Of a stretch of 64,000 bases of DNA, positions 63,332-64,000 are shown one piece after another (positions within the stretch are counted from its first letter, which is position 1; every line of letters starts with the position of its first letter). Where the stretch lies: contig NZ_JAKVIL010000008.1 in the NCBI RefSeq assembly GCF_022601675.1, forward strand, positions 144,732 to 208,731. The letters are read 5' to 3'. The notes beneath the pieces are model-generated. The model saw only the letters and a list, made by a program, of their open reading frames with translations, did not search any database and was not told the origin of the DNA. This DNA comes from Ancylobacter gelatini. GTDB lineage: Bacteria > Pseudomonadota > Alphaproteobacteria > Rhizobiales > Xanthobacteraceae. The position numbers were made by a program, and so were the translations under genes.

Positions 63332-64000
63332 TCAGCCCTTGCTGTCGTCGTTGAGGGAGATGGCGACGAAGCGGGTGCCCTTGTCGGACTTGACGCGCAT
63401 CAGCACGGCCTTGCGGTTGTCCTTGGCCGCCTTGGCGAGACTGTCGCGCACCTCGGCCGGGCTCGACACCGGGGTGCCCGCCACGTCGAGGATCACGTCG
63501 CCCGACGCGATGCCACGCTCGGCCGCCGGGCCGTTCGGGTCGACCTCGGTCACCACCACGCCCTGCTCGCCCGCGCCGGCGACGCCCTTGGCCGGCGCCA
63601 GCGACAGGCCCAGACGCGGCACCTCGCGGCCCGCCTTCTCCTGCTGCTCGCCGCTCGGGTCGACCGAGGCCACGTCCGTCGGAAGCTGCTCCAGCGTCAC
63701 CGGAACCGTGATCGACTTGCCATCGCGAAGAACGCTCAGCTTCACCACCGTGTCCGGCTTCTTGCGCGCGATCTCCCGCGACATCTCGCGTGAGTCCTTC
63801 ACCGCCTTGCCGTCGATCGCCGTCACCACGTCGCCCGCCTTCAGCCCGGCCTTCTCGCCCGGCGTGCCCGGCTGGACCTGCGCGATCAGCGCGCCCTGCG
63901 CGTCCTTCAGCTCCAGCGCCTCGGCCACCTCGTCGCTCACCGGCTGGATCTGCACGCCGACATAGCCGCGCGCCACCGTGCCGCCGGTCTTCAGCGCCTC
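63332..64000 (-). CDS. Do/DegP-family periplasmic serine protease, C-terminal part
   Basis: The C-terminal 222 residues of a DegP/HtrA-type protease; the frame continues beyond the right edge of the window (first visible residues EALKTGGTVARGYVGVQIQP). Two PDZ domains are visible: the first with GYVGVQIQPVSDEVAEAL, GALIAQVQPGTPGEKAGLKA and GDVVTAIDG; the second with LGLSLAP, GVVVTEVDPNGPAAERGIAS and GDVILDVAG. The trypsin-like catalytic domain lies outside. Such proteases degrade misfolded envelope proteins. The downstream two-component pair on the same strand probably responds to the same stress. Confidence 0.93.
   Translation of the reverse strand, partial: EALKTGGTVARGYVGVQIQPVSDEVAEALELKDAQGALIAQVQPGTPGEKAGLKAGDVVTAIDGKAVKDSREMSREIARKKPDTVVKLSVLRDGKSITVPVTLEQLPTDVASVDPSGEQQEKAGREVPRLGLSLAPAKGVAGAGEQGVVVTEVDPNGPAAERGIASGDVILDVAGTPVSSPAEVRDSLAKAAKDNRKAVLMRVKSDKGTRFVAISLNDDSKG

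Overview
The window is a contiguous chromosomal stretch of a GC-rich alphaproteobacterium, most likely a facultative methylotroph of the order Hyphomicrobiales (an Ancylobacter/Starkeya/Xanthobacter-like member of the Xanthobacteraceae would fit, but the genus is an inference). The basis is very high G/C use at third codon positions, a PleC-like sensor kinase, a degP / response regulator / histidine kinase / glnE block, EcfG-type promoter sequences, and a tetrahydromethanopterin (H4MPT)/methylofuran formaldehyde-oxidation island. No tRNA, rRNA, CRISPR array, prophage, transposase or integrase was seen.

Layout. 1-1.3 kb: end of a cytochrome bd operon (cydB, cydX) and an ECF sigma factor. 1.3-5 kb: choline-sulfate module (betC, choX, divergent LysR regulator). 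5-9.4 kb: nitroreductase, small GNAT, an FtsK translocase without membrane domain, and a small tail-anchored protein. 9.5-14.4 kb: succinate-semialdehyde-type dehydrogenase, two tandem EamA transporters and a Pif1-like helicase. 14.4-16.8 kb: a small membrane ORF, a four-cysteine Rrf2 regulator overlapping mgsA, and glutaryl-CoA dehydrogenase. 17-22.7 kb: a complete dppABCDF peptide importer. 22.8-25.6 kb: exbB-exbD-tonB. 25.6-30.1 kb: a GlcD-type FAD oxidase, ABC-F protein and SpoU methyltransferase.

30.2-47.8 kb is the C1 island. The + operon 30.2-34.1 kb (MfnE-like kinase, DmrB/AfpA-like flavoprotein, DUF6513, DUF447, MfnB) makes cofactors. After mgtE comes the - operon PCD-fhcB-fhcA-fhcD-fhcC (formyltransferase/hydrolase complex). 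Divergent from it runs the + operon mtdB-mch-(RimK-like)-(CitG-like), then a HisA-like gene on the opposite strand, then mfnD-like, mfnF and folB. Together MtdB, Mch and Fhc convert methylene-H4MPT to formate, while the other genes build methylofuran and parts of H4MPT. A canonical fae is absent; the only Fae homologue, at 53.6 kb, has lost the catalytic histidine.

47.8-64 kb: acyltransferase, aminopeptidase N, PAS-GGDEF cyclase, Fae paralogue, PleC-like kinase, LhgO, GlnE, a two-component pair and the 3' part of a DegP protease that runs off the window.

The most useful unannotated signals are three exact GGAAC-N16/17-CGTT (EcfG general-stress) promoter sequences, each correctly placed before a gene; a probable autoregulatory ECF promoter before the sigma gene; the opposite-strand HisA-like gene inside the C1 operon; and the His-less Fae paralogue.
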